Part shown: in pieces, positions 48,268 to 59,581 of the stretch | Position numbering within the stretch: position 1 is the first letter of the stretch | Layout: each line of letters opens with the position of its first letter | Made by a program: the position numbers and the translations under genes | The notes under the pieces: generated by a model | The model's input: only the letters and a program-made list of their open reading frames with translations | The model's database searches: none | What the model was told of the DNA's origin: nothing | Source: Pardosa pseudoannulata | Lineage: Eukaryota > Arthropoda > Arachnida > Araneae > Lycosidae | Assembly: GCA_032207245.1 (NCBI GenBank) | Contig: CM063510.1 | Coordinates: 53,578,644-53,642,643, forward strand | Reading direction: 5' to 3' | Length of the DNA stretch: 64,000 nucleotides

Positions 48268-48619
48268 TAAATTTATCACATAACATATAAACAAAAATAA
48301 CATTTTTTCCATCATTATGACGTCATTCCTCTCATTTAATCCTTCATTATTTTAAATTATTTAAATATCGTCTGTATTATTTTCATACGTTTTACCACTG
48401 AACTTAGATATTGCGTAAATACTTTTCTTTTATATTTTGCTTAAATAATAGATTAGGTACACATGTGATAATTTTAAATTGAATCATCGATTATTTTTTG
48501 TTGCAAGATAATTCTCAGCCCAAAAACAAACCATATTTTTACCTGTCTCATAAAGTACTTTACAATTCTAAAAAATTAAAAATTTTACTGATCCCGTCAT
48601 ATGACGGGCTATATGCTAG

Positions 48620-48825
48620 TTTTAATAATAATATTGATATTTTAAGCCAAATAGAGTACAAAAGAAATTTTAATATCGATAGCAACTTTTTGGTAAAAAA
48701 GAATGCTTATCCAGATTTTGAAGACTATTTCAGATAGTGTAGATTTGTATAAAGAACAAATATTCAAACTTATATACATACAAGCACATACACTCAGTTT
48801 TATATAGAGATATATAGTCACGAAG
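48620..48825. other. Short AT-rich stretch
   Basis: Nothing is recognised. A 79-codon frame at 48498-48737 starts in the Helitron and is chance. Confidence 0.4.
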
Positions 48826-49145
48826 ATTCGAATGAACACACCGTTTAACCTAACAGACGAATTTATTGAAGCAAAGCAGCAACTCGCAACTTTACAAGAT
48901 CGAGAAGTTGCCTACAGCTAGTGGGTATCAGCTTTTATACCCGAACACAATATTTGAGAAATAACTAATTTACATAATAAAGAAAGATCTAGAATGTTCA
49001 AGAACATAAGGCAACAATAAATAACATTATTAAATTAAAAATCCATACTTTGGATCAACCTCCATGGTGAGCATCGAACCCATAAACTTTGGGTCTGGAT
49101 CTCGTGCTTTGACCATTCGGCCACTGAGCTCATTGGCACAGTTTA
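48826..49145 (-). mobile_element. SINE-like element, family C, second copy
   Basis: On the minus strand GAGCTCAGTGGCCGAATGG (A box) and ATGGGTTCGATGCTC (B-box-like) form the head at 49140-49075. The body contains GTTCTTGAACATTCTAGA, and near the end an AATAAA (48866), and the element stops at CTTCGTGAC (48827-48835). The layout matches 1896-2235. Confidence 0.55.
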
Positions 49146-50679
49146 TGCGGCAGTATTATACATCCTTTTACTCTTTATACTATTATTTTATCAGTTATAG
49201 CATTGCAACAAGATAAACTTCTAAATATATATAAAAATTTTTGTAAACACTGTACAGTTTCCAAGCAGAACTCACCGCATTAGAATCAGAAAGTGGCTAT
49301 CGTCTCATAACTCCATCTTCAATCTTCTCGGACAAGGCAAGCATAAATGCAATTACCAAATTCTCCAAAAAAATAGTCAAGTTCAACGAATAACTCCTTA
49401 TTTCGCAGATTAAAAAAGAAAAATAAAAACTGGGTGATCCCACGCAAACTGACGGCAATAATCAAGCGGAGCCCTGGCCAAATCCGAGCTGAAATAACAC
49501 TGATCTGGATTTCCTCTAGTTAATCAAGGGCAAACTTCGAGAAAAATAGCTGACTGGCAGGCCACTTGGACATAGAAGGGTACCTGTCTTGCGTACTACC
49601 CGAAAGTAAACAGGCTAATTTGCAACTAGCCCTTACAGCTTTCCTTAAAGCATGGCCTTCCCGGCCTATCACTTCCAGCTTTTGATTGTCTAGTACGATG
49701 TGTTTGCGGTGGCCCGGGTTTGGACCACTACCTATTTGACTGCTTTACGGATTGGCATTTCAAAAACCTAAATATTGATCAGCTAATTTGTAACAAAACT
49801 CTCTCCATAAACAATTCGGTTGGCTAATGGAAAATTCAGAGAATCTAGTAACAAGGCTGATTCTGAATATATAGCTTTCCTACTGCATTTTGTATTTATT
49901 TATATGCATTTATCGTAATTATTATAATTTTTTTTATCTTAGCTTAATTTTTTTTTTAATTTTATGATTATTACTTTTTTTTCATTCCAGTGTTATTTTG
50001 TCTGTTTTTGCATTTGTATGTGTTAGTTTGAGATATTTTTACTGTATTTACTATTTGAATTGTATTATAAAATGCTGTTTGTAAAAAATTTAATTTGTTT
50101 TAAGGTAGATTCTCGTTGGTGCAGACAACAAAGATATAATAAAAATGATTTTGTACTGTCTTATGTTTACCGATTCAGCTACGAGATGAAAAAGAAGAAT
50201 GTAACTCTCAAAAACTTCATCAAAGACAGAATGTTATACCTATTCCAATTCGAGAGAAATGGAGGAAAAAGTTTAAAAAGTATTGGGTTTAAAAAAAAGT
50301 TGAAAAATTGAAGTCAGACTGGAGTTCAACAAAGAGTAAATAGAGATACTTCTCCTTTTTTTACCTCTTCAGTTAATGACAGGAGTGATATCCCTACGAT
50401 AGACACATTGGGAGAGTTCCATCATTGTTGATAATGCTAACTATGATGTGAGGTTTTTATTTTCTCATATACGGGAAAATTCTCGTATCGGGAAGCATTA
50501 TAATCATTCAAAGAATTTAATTTCGAGATTTTGATGGATCGTCTCGTCTCAGAACTAAGTCATTTAAACACCATTTTTTAATTATGTCTGCATGTGTCTG
50601 TATATGAAAATGACAACTCGAGTACGTTTACACTTACAGACACCAAATTTTGAATGTATTCATAATAGTGAAAATTGTA
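49146..50679. other. Unclassified region, partly GC-richer
   Basis: 49300-49760 has more G and C and stretches that look like broken coding sequence, with stops in all frames and no domain that I can name. It may be a decayed retroelement. 50060-50311 holds an 83-codon Lys/Phe-rich plus-strand frame without recognised similarity. No target duplications were found. Confidence 0.3.
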
Positions 50680-50814
50680 CAGTGGACTCCGCTTTATGTT
50701 ATCACGGTTAATGTTATCAATCGCTTATTCTTATCGAGATCATTTGGTCCCGATTTTCTATGTTCATTTGTATGTAAAAAAAAAATCCCTTAGTGTGATC
50801 ATTACATAGGTTAA

Positions 50815-51035
50815 CCCTTAATTTGACAAGAAGTTTTTTTCAAATATTTTTTAATTTCTGTTATTTTCCCATGTTTGTATAGACATTAGGATCTCTGTAA
50901 AATAAACAAAAATATATATCATTTTCCTTTTTTCAGATAATTAATGTCCGCTGTGGCAAACACTGACAATTATATTATATAGTATTTATAAATATACATG
51001 TCCGGTGTAGTGGCCAGACTTAGCCAAATTAAGGG
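50815..51035. mobile_element. piggyBac-type MITE nested in the Tigger MITE, 221 bp
   Basis: TTAA is at 50811-50814 and 51036-51039. Termini are CCCTTAATTTGACAAG and, reversed, CCCTTAATTTGGCTAAG. It is non-coding. The inverted ends are the cleanest of the piggyBac-type copies here. Confidence 0.93.
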
Positions 51036-51339
51036 TTAATGGGATCAGTTTTCGAAACTCTGGCAAAGGAATATTCACAATGTATTCAGACGAAACGCAA
51101 TCTTTACTTTCCCTTCGCTGCTATTTTAACTTAACTAGAATTCTCCCTCTTCCACCAACGGAAATGAGGAATAATCAAAGGAGTGGGGTTTTACACGTTC
51201 CTGGAATTTTTCAGAAATACGCACACACTGCTGGTGGTCAATGGTTGTCAGATAAGCAGAAAGCAACACATTATTATCGGAACTGAGAACGAGCATATTC
51301 ACATTTTATGCCTTGCTCGCTCACATGCAGCTTGTCGAT

Positions 51340-51484
51340 ATGGAAGCCAGAAAGCGAAATGATTTAACATTAAAACAAAAGATCGAAATTTTAAATCGGT
51401 ATGACAAGTAAATTATGATTACGAACAATTTATCAATCAGGATCTCAGAAAAATTGTAGACAGTCAACCATGGATCAATTTTTT
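51340..51484 (+). pseudogene. Tigger/CENP-B-like transposase remnant, N-terminus joined to C-terminus
   Basis: An ATG at 51340 opens MEARKRNDLTLKQKIEILNR YDK before a stop at 51409. This is the first helix of the CENP-B/Psq-type helix-turn-helix found at the start of Tigger transposases. After the stop, in another frame, 51458-51484 reads RQSTMDQFF, the usual C-terminal tail (RQTxxxxFF-like) of the same family. The rest of the DNA-binding region and the whole DDE core are deleted. It cannot encode an active enzyme. In living relatives the N-terminus recognises the terminal repeats. Confidence 0.82.
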
Positions 51485-51767
51485 AAAATTATGTATACAA
51501 TTCTTATGTTTTAAAGGATAATATATAGTACATAAATATAAGGGGGGGGGTTCATTTTATTTTGATATTTAGTACGTGTGAATTATAGGGGGTGGGGTAA
51601 ATTTACCTAATTTTGAATAACGTTTATTGTTATCAAAATCACGGTGTCCCAAACTAAGCTGAGTCCACTATATTTATAAACTTTATGGTTACTTCTGGAA
51701 ACCGACAGCAGCTGTTTACTTGCTACCAACTTCAAGTTTACCTAGCAATCCAGAAATACATAGGAGT

Positions 51768-51928
51768 AGGAATGGTAGGGGGCTGGTCTAGTTCGCTGGT
51801 TTGAATCAAAGTGCTGTCATGAATGTTCATAGACATTCGTAATCGACTTTAAGAAGTAGGGTCCCATCTCAATAGCCCTCGTTTAGCAAAAAAAAAGTAA
51901 ACTGTAGAGGTCAAAACCAAACTAAACT
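51768..51928 (+). mobile_element. SINE-A copy, decayed
   Basis: GGTTTGAATCAAAGTGCTGT (B-box region), CATTCGTAATCGACTTTAAG, GTCCCATCTCAATAGCCCTC and the tail CAAAACCAAACTAAACT follow SINE-A order. The head is poorly kept and no target duplication is visible. Confidence 0.8.
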
Positions 51929-52030
51929 AATCTATTCAAAAAATTCGAAGGGGTCGCAACTCCCAAAATTTTTGCATTCTTATTATCATGCTATAAAAAT
52001 TCATTTCTCTTTAAAACGCGTCATATAAAG

Positions 52031-52829
52031 CAGGGCTTCGAACCGGAACTGAACCGAAAAACCGAAAACCGGAAAAAAAAACCGTTATTTTGGTCGGAAC
52101 GAAAACCGGAACTGAACCGAAAAAAATATCGGTTTATTTCGGTTCGATATATCTTTCAGTCATTTTGTTACTGTTACCAACTTATCAATATTTTCTAATT
52201 TAACGTCAACTTTATAATTACATATCCGCACTTGTATAAGATTGCAATGGTGGTTTTGGCAGCTCCAGCTACACAAGTTAGTGTTGAAATTTATTCTCCG
52301 AGACAACAGAAGTAATCTCAGTGAAACCACGTTAGAAGATATATTAATAATTAGAGGCAATTTTCATATGTTAAATAAATAATAGATTTTTTACATAATT
52401 ATTGCAAGGCCAAGTGCACGATGTGAGAGTCAAACGACGAATGTGGGTAATCATGAACCTAGTTGTCAAATGCGATTTTGATAATGGATAACAATGCCAA
52501 TGCTCGCCGCTCTTATCGTACCTGCTGTTTGTATCAATTCCCATAGTGTACCAATTAAAAAAAGAATAAAATCTTCTAAATTTTGATAGAAAATAACATT
52601 TTTTTGTTTATGATAGAATTATAGTTTTAGTACAAATAAGAATATACATAAAATGAAATTATTCATTTGGAACTGAAACGAAAACAGTTATTTTTGGCGG
52701 AGCGAAAACCGGAACTGAACCGAAAACCGTTATTTTTGGCGGAGCGAAAACCGGAACTGAACCGATATTAATTTTTTAGTTGAACCGGAACGAAAACCGG
52801 AACAAAAAAAATTACGGTTCGAAGCCCTG
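52031..52829 (+). mobile_element. hAT element, internally deleted, 799 bp
   Basis: Termini are CAGGGCTTCGAACCGGAAC and, reversed, CAGGGCTTCGAACCGTAAT. A perfect 8-bp duplication ATATAAAG flanks it (52023-52030 and 52830-52837). Both ends carry runs of ACCGGAACTGAACCG-type subterminal repeats. It still holds part of the transposase C-terminus. Confidence 0.95.
52223..52364 (+). pseudogene. hAT transposase C-terminal dimerisation domain relic
   Basis: 52223-52288 reads YPHLYKIAMVVLAAPATQVS then VE. After a shift, 52290-52364 reads FILRDNRSNLSETTLEDILI then IRGNF. In intact hAT transposases these two blocks flank a short (R)xFSxxK segment in one helical domain used for dimerisation, and about seven residues and the frame are lost here. 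Nothing of the BED finger or catalytic core is visible in the element. Confidence 0.88.
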
Positions 52830-52869
52830 ATATAAAGTTCCCTTCCATTTCCATACTACAGCAATAAAG

Positions 52870-54310
52870 AAAACGCGTTTATATTCAGTAGATGTTTTCG
52901 AAAAATGGACATACAACCATGCAAACACATTACCTTATACCTCGTACGCATGATGTGTCAATAGAATGTGAAACATGAATTTCCAAAAGGAAATAAAATA
53001 CGTATGTTTATATTCAATTGATGTTTTCAAAAATGGTCATATAATCATGCAAACACTTTATTACCTCATGTCTCATGTGCTCTACATAGCATGTGTAATA
53101 CGAATTTGTAATAGAAAAGAAAACACGTAAGTTTATATTCAATAGATGTTTTCACAAAATGGACATATAGCCATGCAAACACATTACCTCATACCTCGAG
53201 TGCATGATTATCAATAGCATGTGAAACACGAATTTCCAACAGGAAAGAAAACACGTCAGTTTATATTCAATTGATGTTTTCACAAAATGAACATAATTAT
53301 GCAAACACTTTATTAATTCATATATCGTGTGCTCTAGATAGAATTTGTAAATCGAATTTGCAACAGAAAAGAAAACACACAAGTTTATATTCAATAGATG
53401 TTTTCACAAAATCGACATACAATCATGTAAACACTTTATTACCTCATGCCTCATGTACTCTACATAGCATGTGTAATACAAATTTGAAACAGAAAAGAAA
53501 ACACGTAAATTTATATCAAATAGATGTTTTCACCAAATCGACATATAATCATGCAAACACTTTATTGCCTCATGCCTCATGTGCTTTACATAGCATGTGT
53601 AACACGAATTTGCAACAGAAAAGAAAACACGTAAGTTTATATTAGTAAAGATTCAATCCATGTGATCCGTAGAAGACAAGCAACTGATTTTACATAGAAT
53701 CCAGACATTTATTATACACAACACATTTACAGATACATTTTACAAAACAAAAAAAATCCCTCCGCTCTCTCCCCTTCCTTGTTGCCAACCGCCTACCTGA
53801 AATTTTATGAGAGTTAGGCACACAGTCTCGTTGGCAACGGATTCATAAAACTTAAGAGAGTTCTGTTATATTATATATTTGACGTGGACTAATGGTAAAG
53901 GCGTGGAAGACACATTTCATTTCATACTCGTTGCCTCATTTCCGGGTTTAACCCTATAATATTCAATAGATGTTTTCACAAAATCGACATACAATCATGC
54001 AAACACGTTATTACCTCATGCCTCATGTGCTCTACATAGCATGTGTAATACAAATTTGAAACAAAAAAGAAAACACGTAAATTTATATCAAATAGATGTT
54101 TTCGCAAAATGGACATATAATCATGCAAGCATTTCATTACCTCATAACTCATGTTTCCTACATAGCATGTGCAACACAAATTTGCAGCAGAAAAGTAAAC
54201 ACGTAAGTTTATATTCAATAGATGTTTTCACAAAATGTACATATAAGCATGCAAACACTTGTATTATTTCATACATCGTGGGCTCTATACAGCATATGTA
54301 GAACGAATTT
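52870..54310. repeat. Minisatellite, about 120-126-bp units, interrupted
   Basis: Units carry TTTATATTCAATAGATGTTTTC and AAACACTTTATTACCTCATG. Starts lie near 52882, 53006, 53131, 53249, 53383 and 53507, and the array resumes at 53958 for about three units. Where units are 126 bp (42 codons) the plus frame stays open for 124 codons (53271-53645), repeating IDVFTKSTYNHVNTLLPHAS-like peptide. There is no other sign of a gene, so I treat it as a minisatellite. Confidence 0.9.
53646..53957. mobile_element. 0.3-kb insertion in the minisatellite, possibly SINE-like family C
   Basis: It interrupts TTTATATT|CAATAGATG. The 5-bp ATATT may be duplicated (ends of left flank and start of right flank at about 53955). 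It contains ATTTATTATACACAACAC near 53708. A weak tRNA-like pair, GTGGACTAATGG (near 53884) and GGGTTTAACCC (53945), lies at the right. The orientation of the tRNA-like part differs from other family C copies, so the family assignment is doubtful. Confidence 0.5.
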
Positions 54311-55539
54311 TTCATCTTAAAAAAGTATTACGTGATCTCTTTCGAATTAAAGGCGAGAAAACTTTAAAGTTACAAGCCCATTATGTCAGAATAGAATTCT
54401 AACAAATAGTTAAAATGGATTTTCCAAATTTTATTCCTTTCAGTTAAAAACAGCAAAGATAGCAAGCTACAGTAAAATATTTACGGTACAAACAATGATT
54501 CAACCATCTATCCTTAACTGCTACACAGATTTTGTTTATGTATTTCTTATTAAAAAAAGGATATGTTACTCATGAAATGAGTCATAGAAAAATATCTCAT
54601 CACGCAAACAATATGGCGTTGAAAACATGCAATCTTAGGCATGTAATAAACGTTTTAATGAAGTAAGATCAAAATCATATAAATAGATATTATCTTTCAC
54701 CCTTTTGTTATCTCCCAGCTTCGAGTTCTAAATCAGCTACAAGTTCCTAAAGTATGTGTAACAAAAACCAATCATTTAATCACGAAAAACGTGCTATGTG
54801 ACCCACTTCTAGCGAAAGGCGGGAAAACTATAAAGTTACTAGAATATTAGGTCAGATTGGGATTCCAAAAAAGAGATAATAAAAGGGATTTCCATCTTCC
54901 CTTTTTTTCCTTTCCTTTTCATATCTCGATCAATGAAACTGCTATCCTCATGAAAATTGAGACAGCGCGAGGCTAATGAAAAGTGAAAGTGACTAATGAG
55001 AATACGTGCTCTGCTTGAGACTCTCCAAAAGCTATTAATAAATTAAGAGATGTGCCCAAAGTAATAAACTGCTGAATCTTTGATTTGCGGGTTCTAAGAA
55101 ATGACAGCTTTTATCGATCATTGATGCAGTTAAAACGGCAAGGCCAAGGTTAGACACTTATGTGAATGAGAACATGCTTGATCTTCGGGAGCGAGCGGAA
55201 GCTACAAAGAGCCTTCCTATTATTCAAATATCGGACATTTATTTTCCTTCAAAAGAGAGCGGATATTTGAGATTGCGACAGACAAGATATATATTTTCTT
55301 CTACATAAAATATTTGATACATTCTGCTCTGCCCAAAATATTCGGTTTGAGTGTTTTCTTAACAAAAATTCCACTAAAAGACATCCGTATACAAATATGT
55401 ACTTTTTGTATTCCTTCCATACATTCAATTTATTTCATCAACAATAAAAAGCATAATTTGGCGATTTGGCGGTATTATTTGCACTTCCAGGTCTTTTGAT
55501 GCAACCTCCATTACATATTTCCGTTACATACAGAGCAGA
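54311..55539. other. AT-rich sequence, nothing recognised
   Basis: Two stretches (near 54330 and 54800) share ACGTGATCTCTTTCGAATTAAAGGCGAGAAAAC-like sequence in diverged form, so part of this may be an old duplication. No genes are seen. Confidence 0.4.
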
Positions 55540-55554
55540 TGGCAATGAAATAGG

Positions 55555-55731
55555 TTTGGTTTGGTTTGGAGCCCTACGGTCTACTTTTTGCAACACGAGA
55601 GCTAATGAGACCGGGACCTACTGCTTAAAGCCGATTCCGAACGGCTACGAACATCCATGACATAGTGGTATTCGAACCCACGAACTTCGGATCCGAAGGC
55701 CAGCACCCTAACCAATCGACCATTGTTCGGC
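55555..55731 (-). mobile_element. SINE-A copy with 15-bp target duplication
   Basis: TGGCAATGAAATAGG lies at 55540-55554 and 55732-55746, a perfect match. It is full length, with a few mutations in the head. Confidence 0.95.
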
Positions 55732-55746
55732 TGGCAATGAAATAGG

Positions 55747-56248
55747 AAAGTTCACAAACAGATATTAAAAAAGTCTTATATATTAAATTTTCACCATTCT
55801 GGGATTTATCGTTTTGCTTTATGCAGCAGTACGGACGTTACGACGGAACTTTGTTATGATGCTATTAAAGTAAAAAGATTTTAATCCATTTTAATCTGGC
55901 ATCAGAAAATTTTGACTTGTTTTACGTGGGTTGCCTGAGTGTATGGTCAAGGATTTTATGGCCCCAACTTTTATAGCTGGAGTATTTGGTCCAGGAGACT
56001 GATCCCAGTACAGATAAGTTATATAACACCGGCATTGACAAAAAATACAAAAGTCAATTGTAGATTGAATTTATAGGAGCCATCGAGCAAACAGGTGGAC
56101 TTTTAGTCACGTGGGTCCCAATATGCGGAATAAGAAGGTTGGACTGGAGGCGTGACTGCTCTAGGCAGTTGAACCTATGCTGATCCTATGGTAGCCGAAT
56201 AAAATTTTGTGGGATCCGCTCTAGTTGGTCACTAGGGCCCAAATTAAT
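55747..56248. other. GC-richer sequence, unclassified
   Basis: There is no open frame of note and no terminal repeats. With 56435-56890 it could belong to one older unit that the SINE at 56262 interrupted. Confidence 0.3.
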
Positions 56249-56261
56249 TTTCTATGGGAGG

Positions 56262-56434
56262 TTTGATTTTGGAGCACTACGGTCTACTTTTTGCAACACG
56301 AGGGCTAATGAGACCGGGACCTACTGCTTAAAGCCGATTCCGAACGGCTACGAACATCCATGCCGTAGTGGGATTCGAACCCACGAACTCCGGTTCCGAA
56401 GGCCAGCACCCTAACCATTCGGCCATCGTTCGGC
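56262..56434 (-). mobile_element. SINE-A copy
   Basis: The head (minus strand GCCGAACGATGGCCGAATGG, B box GGTTCGAATCC) is close to consensus. Flanks TTTCTATGGGAGG and TTTCTTTTGGAGG may be a degenerate target duplication. Confidence 0.9.
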
Positions 56435-56890
56435 TTTCTTTTGGAGGAGAAGAAGATGGTAATAAAATACAGAGAGAGAACAAGAAAGTAGTCGACAGTT
56501 TAAAAAAAAATTGGATTTGGAAGTGGTCAGTGGCAGAAGCTGACACTCATCGGGAGTTTTTGAGTCCAACCAGTGACCGACCACCTTTGCCTCCGTACGA
56601 CAGAGAGATTCGACGGACTTGTACCGCAACGAATTAATTCCAGAACCTCAACAAATTTTGACTACTTCAACGAGCCAGTCATCGCCGTTTTTGATTGATC
56701 CCCAACAATAGCCAGATAAGTACATGTGAATGAAATGTACTCAGGTCCTCTCCAAATAATTCACTTGATTTGTATATGAAACTTATAAATTATATATTAC
56801 TTTTATGACGATCTTTTATCCGAATGGATATAAACATAAAAGTGTAAATAAGTAAATTTTAAGTGTACTTTTAATTTGTAAATAAAATAT
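56435..56890 (+). other. Possible terminal exon or decayed coding sequence
   Basis: Right of the SINE a plus frame stays open for about 65 codons to a stop at 56637 (ending EIRRTCTATN), with mixed amino-acid use including WIWKWSVAEADTHREF and PTSDRPPLPPYDRE. An AATAAA lies at 56880. No family is recognised and the ATG at 56368 is inside the SINE, so the annotated start would be false. It may be a host exon, an old retroelement piece or chance. Confidence 0.2.
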
Positions 56891-57884
56891 GTGTTTTTGT
56901 TAACTTTTAAAATTAGTTTCTCTGTGAAATTAATTTTTGGTCATAATTCTTGTTGTTTATAGTCACCTCATAGAGCTTAGGATAGTTGTTAAATATATTT
57001 TCTTTACACAACGCGATAAAATAATTCAAATTTAAATGTACTACCACATAAAATTATTTCTTTGACTGCCATTAAACAAAAATTTTAGGGGAGCTATATA
57101 ACACACCTGTCAAAATCTATGAAAGGACGATCAAACTGGAAGTTTAAAGTTTCAGAGTTAGAGTGTCCTGTTATGTACGTTGAGAGGTAATGCGGAAAGT
57201 AGTCAAATTTGATTTAGGCATTGTCAAAATTTGTATTTTCGTTTAAATCTGAATACCAAAATTTTCGTAATCACAATATTTCCTTTACTTCGTATAAGTA
57301 AGTGACAAATCTGGACTTTGCATAATGTTTCAAACTGCAGCTCTAAATTCCTCCCCTTTAAACATCGGAATTAAAATTAGAGCCTTAATATATCGATATC
57401 TTCAACACCCCAAATTTTACTATGAAATAAATTCTCAGAAATAATTTAAAACTGAAATAAACACTAAATAACCCTGAGAAAACTGAAATATCTTAAAACA
57501 TGCGATACCCCCTTTCAAGACCCGAAGCTCTTTGTTAGTTGTATTTATTAAAAAGTATTTTATTAATACCAAAGATTTTCCATTTTGATCTATCGATACC
57601 ATCCTGCTACCTCTTTGCTAAAATTACGATGCCTCGAGACTAGTGATTTCATGATTATCGTTAATAAACAATGAGAATTCTCTGCACTCTTGAACAATGA
57701 TCTTTTAGGAAATAAAGTTCAACTGTCAAACAAATGGAAATAAATAAAACTTAAGATCACCCCGCCGGCTGTAATTCGACAGACGGTCATAGTACTTTAC
57801 AAACCATTTCTCTAAATTTATTCACATATACACTGAATAAAACACATTTTTAAGGAAACATAAAAGTCAAATATCTTTTTTAAT
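56891..57884. other. AT-rich sequence, nothing recognised
   Basis: No boxes, terminal repeats or credible frames. Confidence 0.45.
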
Positions 57885-59448
57885 TAATTTTTTGTAATTT
57901 TGTTAAGCTTTAAACTATATCATTAGTTCTAATTTAACTATTTTTCATAGTCCTGTTTTTTGCTCAAAAAATATGTTTTGAACATCTTTAGGTGTTATCT
58001 TTAGTTTTAATTTAACTATCTTTCATAGTTTATTTTTTGCTCAAAAATATGTTTTGAACATTTTTAGGAGTTATTTTGTCGGTTCATTAAATAATTCATT
58101 TTTAGGAAATGTTTTTATATCTGTATCTTGAATTTTTATGAACAATGTTGGCCTTTCTAAATTTAAATTGAACTGCTGTAACAATGAAATTTAAAATGGA
58201 TGCATAGATTTAGTTAAATGCATATTAGAAATGATAGGTAAAGGTTTTGTAATAATCTATAAGAAATTAAGTCACTGAGAGCTGTTTAAAAATAAAGTTT
58301 AAAAATTCCATAAAGTTTAATGTTTTGAATATGAAGAGTGTCCAAAAAGTTGAGATACTCAAGAATACAAAACAGGATCGAAATTTCTAACTCTTTTCAT
58401 AATTTTGTTTAATTCCTCAAAAAATGTGTTTTAAACATCTTTAGGTATTATTTTCTCGGTTCATGGAATAGTTCAATCATAGGAAATGCTTTTATATCTG
58501 TATCTTGAATCTTTATGAACAATAGTAATCTATCTAAATTTAAATTGACCTGCTATAACCTGAATGTAATTTAAAATGGATATATAACTTTACTCAAATG
58601 CATGTTAGATATGATGTGTAAAAGATTTGTAGTAATCTATGAAAAATTAAGTCAGGCAGAGCAGTTTAAAAATAAATTTTAAAAATTTCGTAAAGTTTAA
58701 TGTTCCAAATACTAAGAGTGTCAAAAAGTTAGTTTTGATACTCAAGAGTACAAAACAAGATCAAAAATTTCAACTATTTTTCATAATTTTGTTTTATTTC
58801 TCAAAAATATGTTTTGAACATCTTTAGGTATTATTGTTAGTTCATTTAATAGTTCATTTAAAAGAAATGTTTTTATATCTGTATCTTGAATTTTTATGAA
58901 CAGTGTTCATCTTTCTAAATTTAAATTGACCTGCTATAACCTCAATGAAATTTAAAAGGGATACATAACTTTACTCAAATGCATGTTAGGAATAATGGGT
59001 AAAGGATCTTGAGTAATCTGTGAAAAATTAAGTCAGGGAGAGCAGTTTAAAAATATATTTTAAAAATTTTGTAACGGTTAATGTTTCAAATACGAAGAAT
59101 GTCAAAACGTTAGTTGTGATACTCAAGAGTACAAAACAGGTTTGAAATTTTACAATACATTTGTTGGTATCCTAAAGTTCCACACAATATCTTCTCTTCG
59201 ATGTACTTACCACCGTTATTTAAACGTTATATAGATCAAGTTTTTCTACTAATGAAACATATTAAGTATTATTTTGTTGATTCATTTGGTACTTAATTTA
59301 TAGAAAACGGTTTTGTAACTGCATGCTGAATATTTTATGAGAAATCCTGATCTTTCTAGGTTTAAAATAAATCCTTATAGCCTCATCAAAATTTAAAATG
59401 AATACATAGATTTGTTGACCGAACCAATTTGACTCATTAAAAAATATG

Positions 59449-59581
<133 letters not shown>

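Larger units (their letters stand above)
47090..48619 (+). mobile_element. Helitron-type element, copy 4, with two nested insertions
   Basis: GTCCGTCTGTCCTCGAATTT lies at 47101. The perfect 16-bp palindrome CCCGTCATATGACGGG is at 48593-48608, then seven bases and CTAG at 48616-48619, followed by T. The solo LTR 47269-48043 and a 133-bp Harbinger MITE (48135-48267) interrupt it. Removing both restores alignment with the copies at 34141 and 37709. The start is approximate. Confidence 0.8.
50680..51670 (+). mobile_element. pogo/Tigger-type MITE, 991 bp
   Basis: The left end CAGTGGACTCCGCTT follows TA (50678-50679). The right end, reversed, TAGTGGACTCAGCTTAG, precedes TA (51671-51672). A TA target and CAGTGGA-type ends fit the pogo/Tigger branch of Tc1/mariner. 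It keeps the two extremes of the transposase gene and has lost the middle. It contains a nested piggyBac MITE at 50815-51035. Confidence 0.9.

Noticed and set aside
56368..56637. 89-codon plus-strand gene starting at 56368
   Set aside because: The ATG and first 20 or so codons are SINE-A sequence. Only the part right of 56435 might be real, and it is listed with low confidence.
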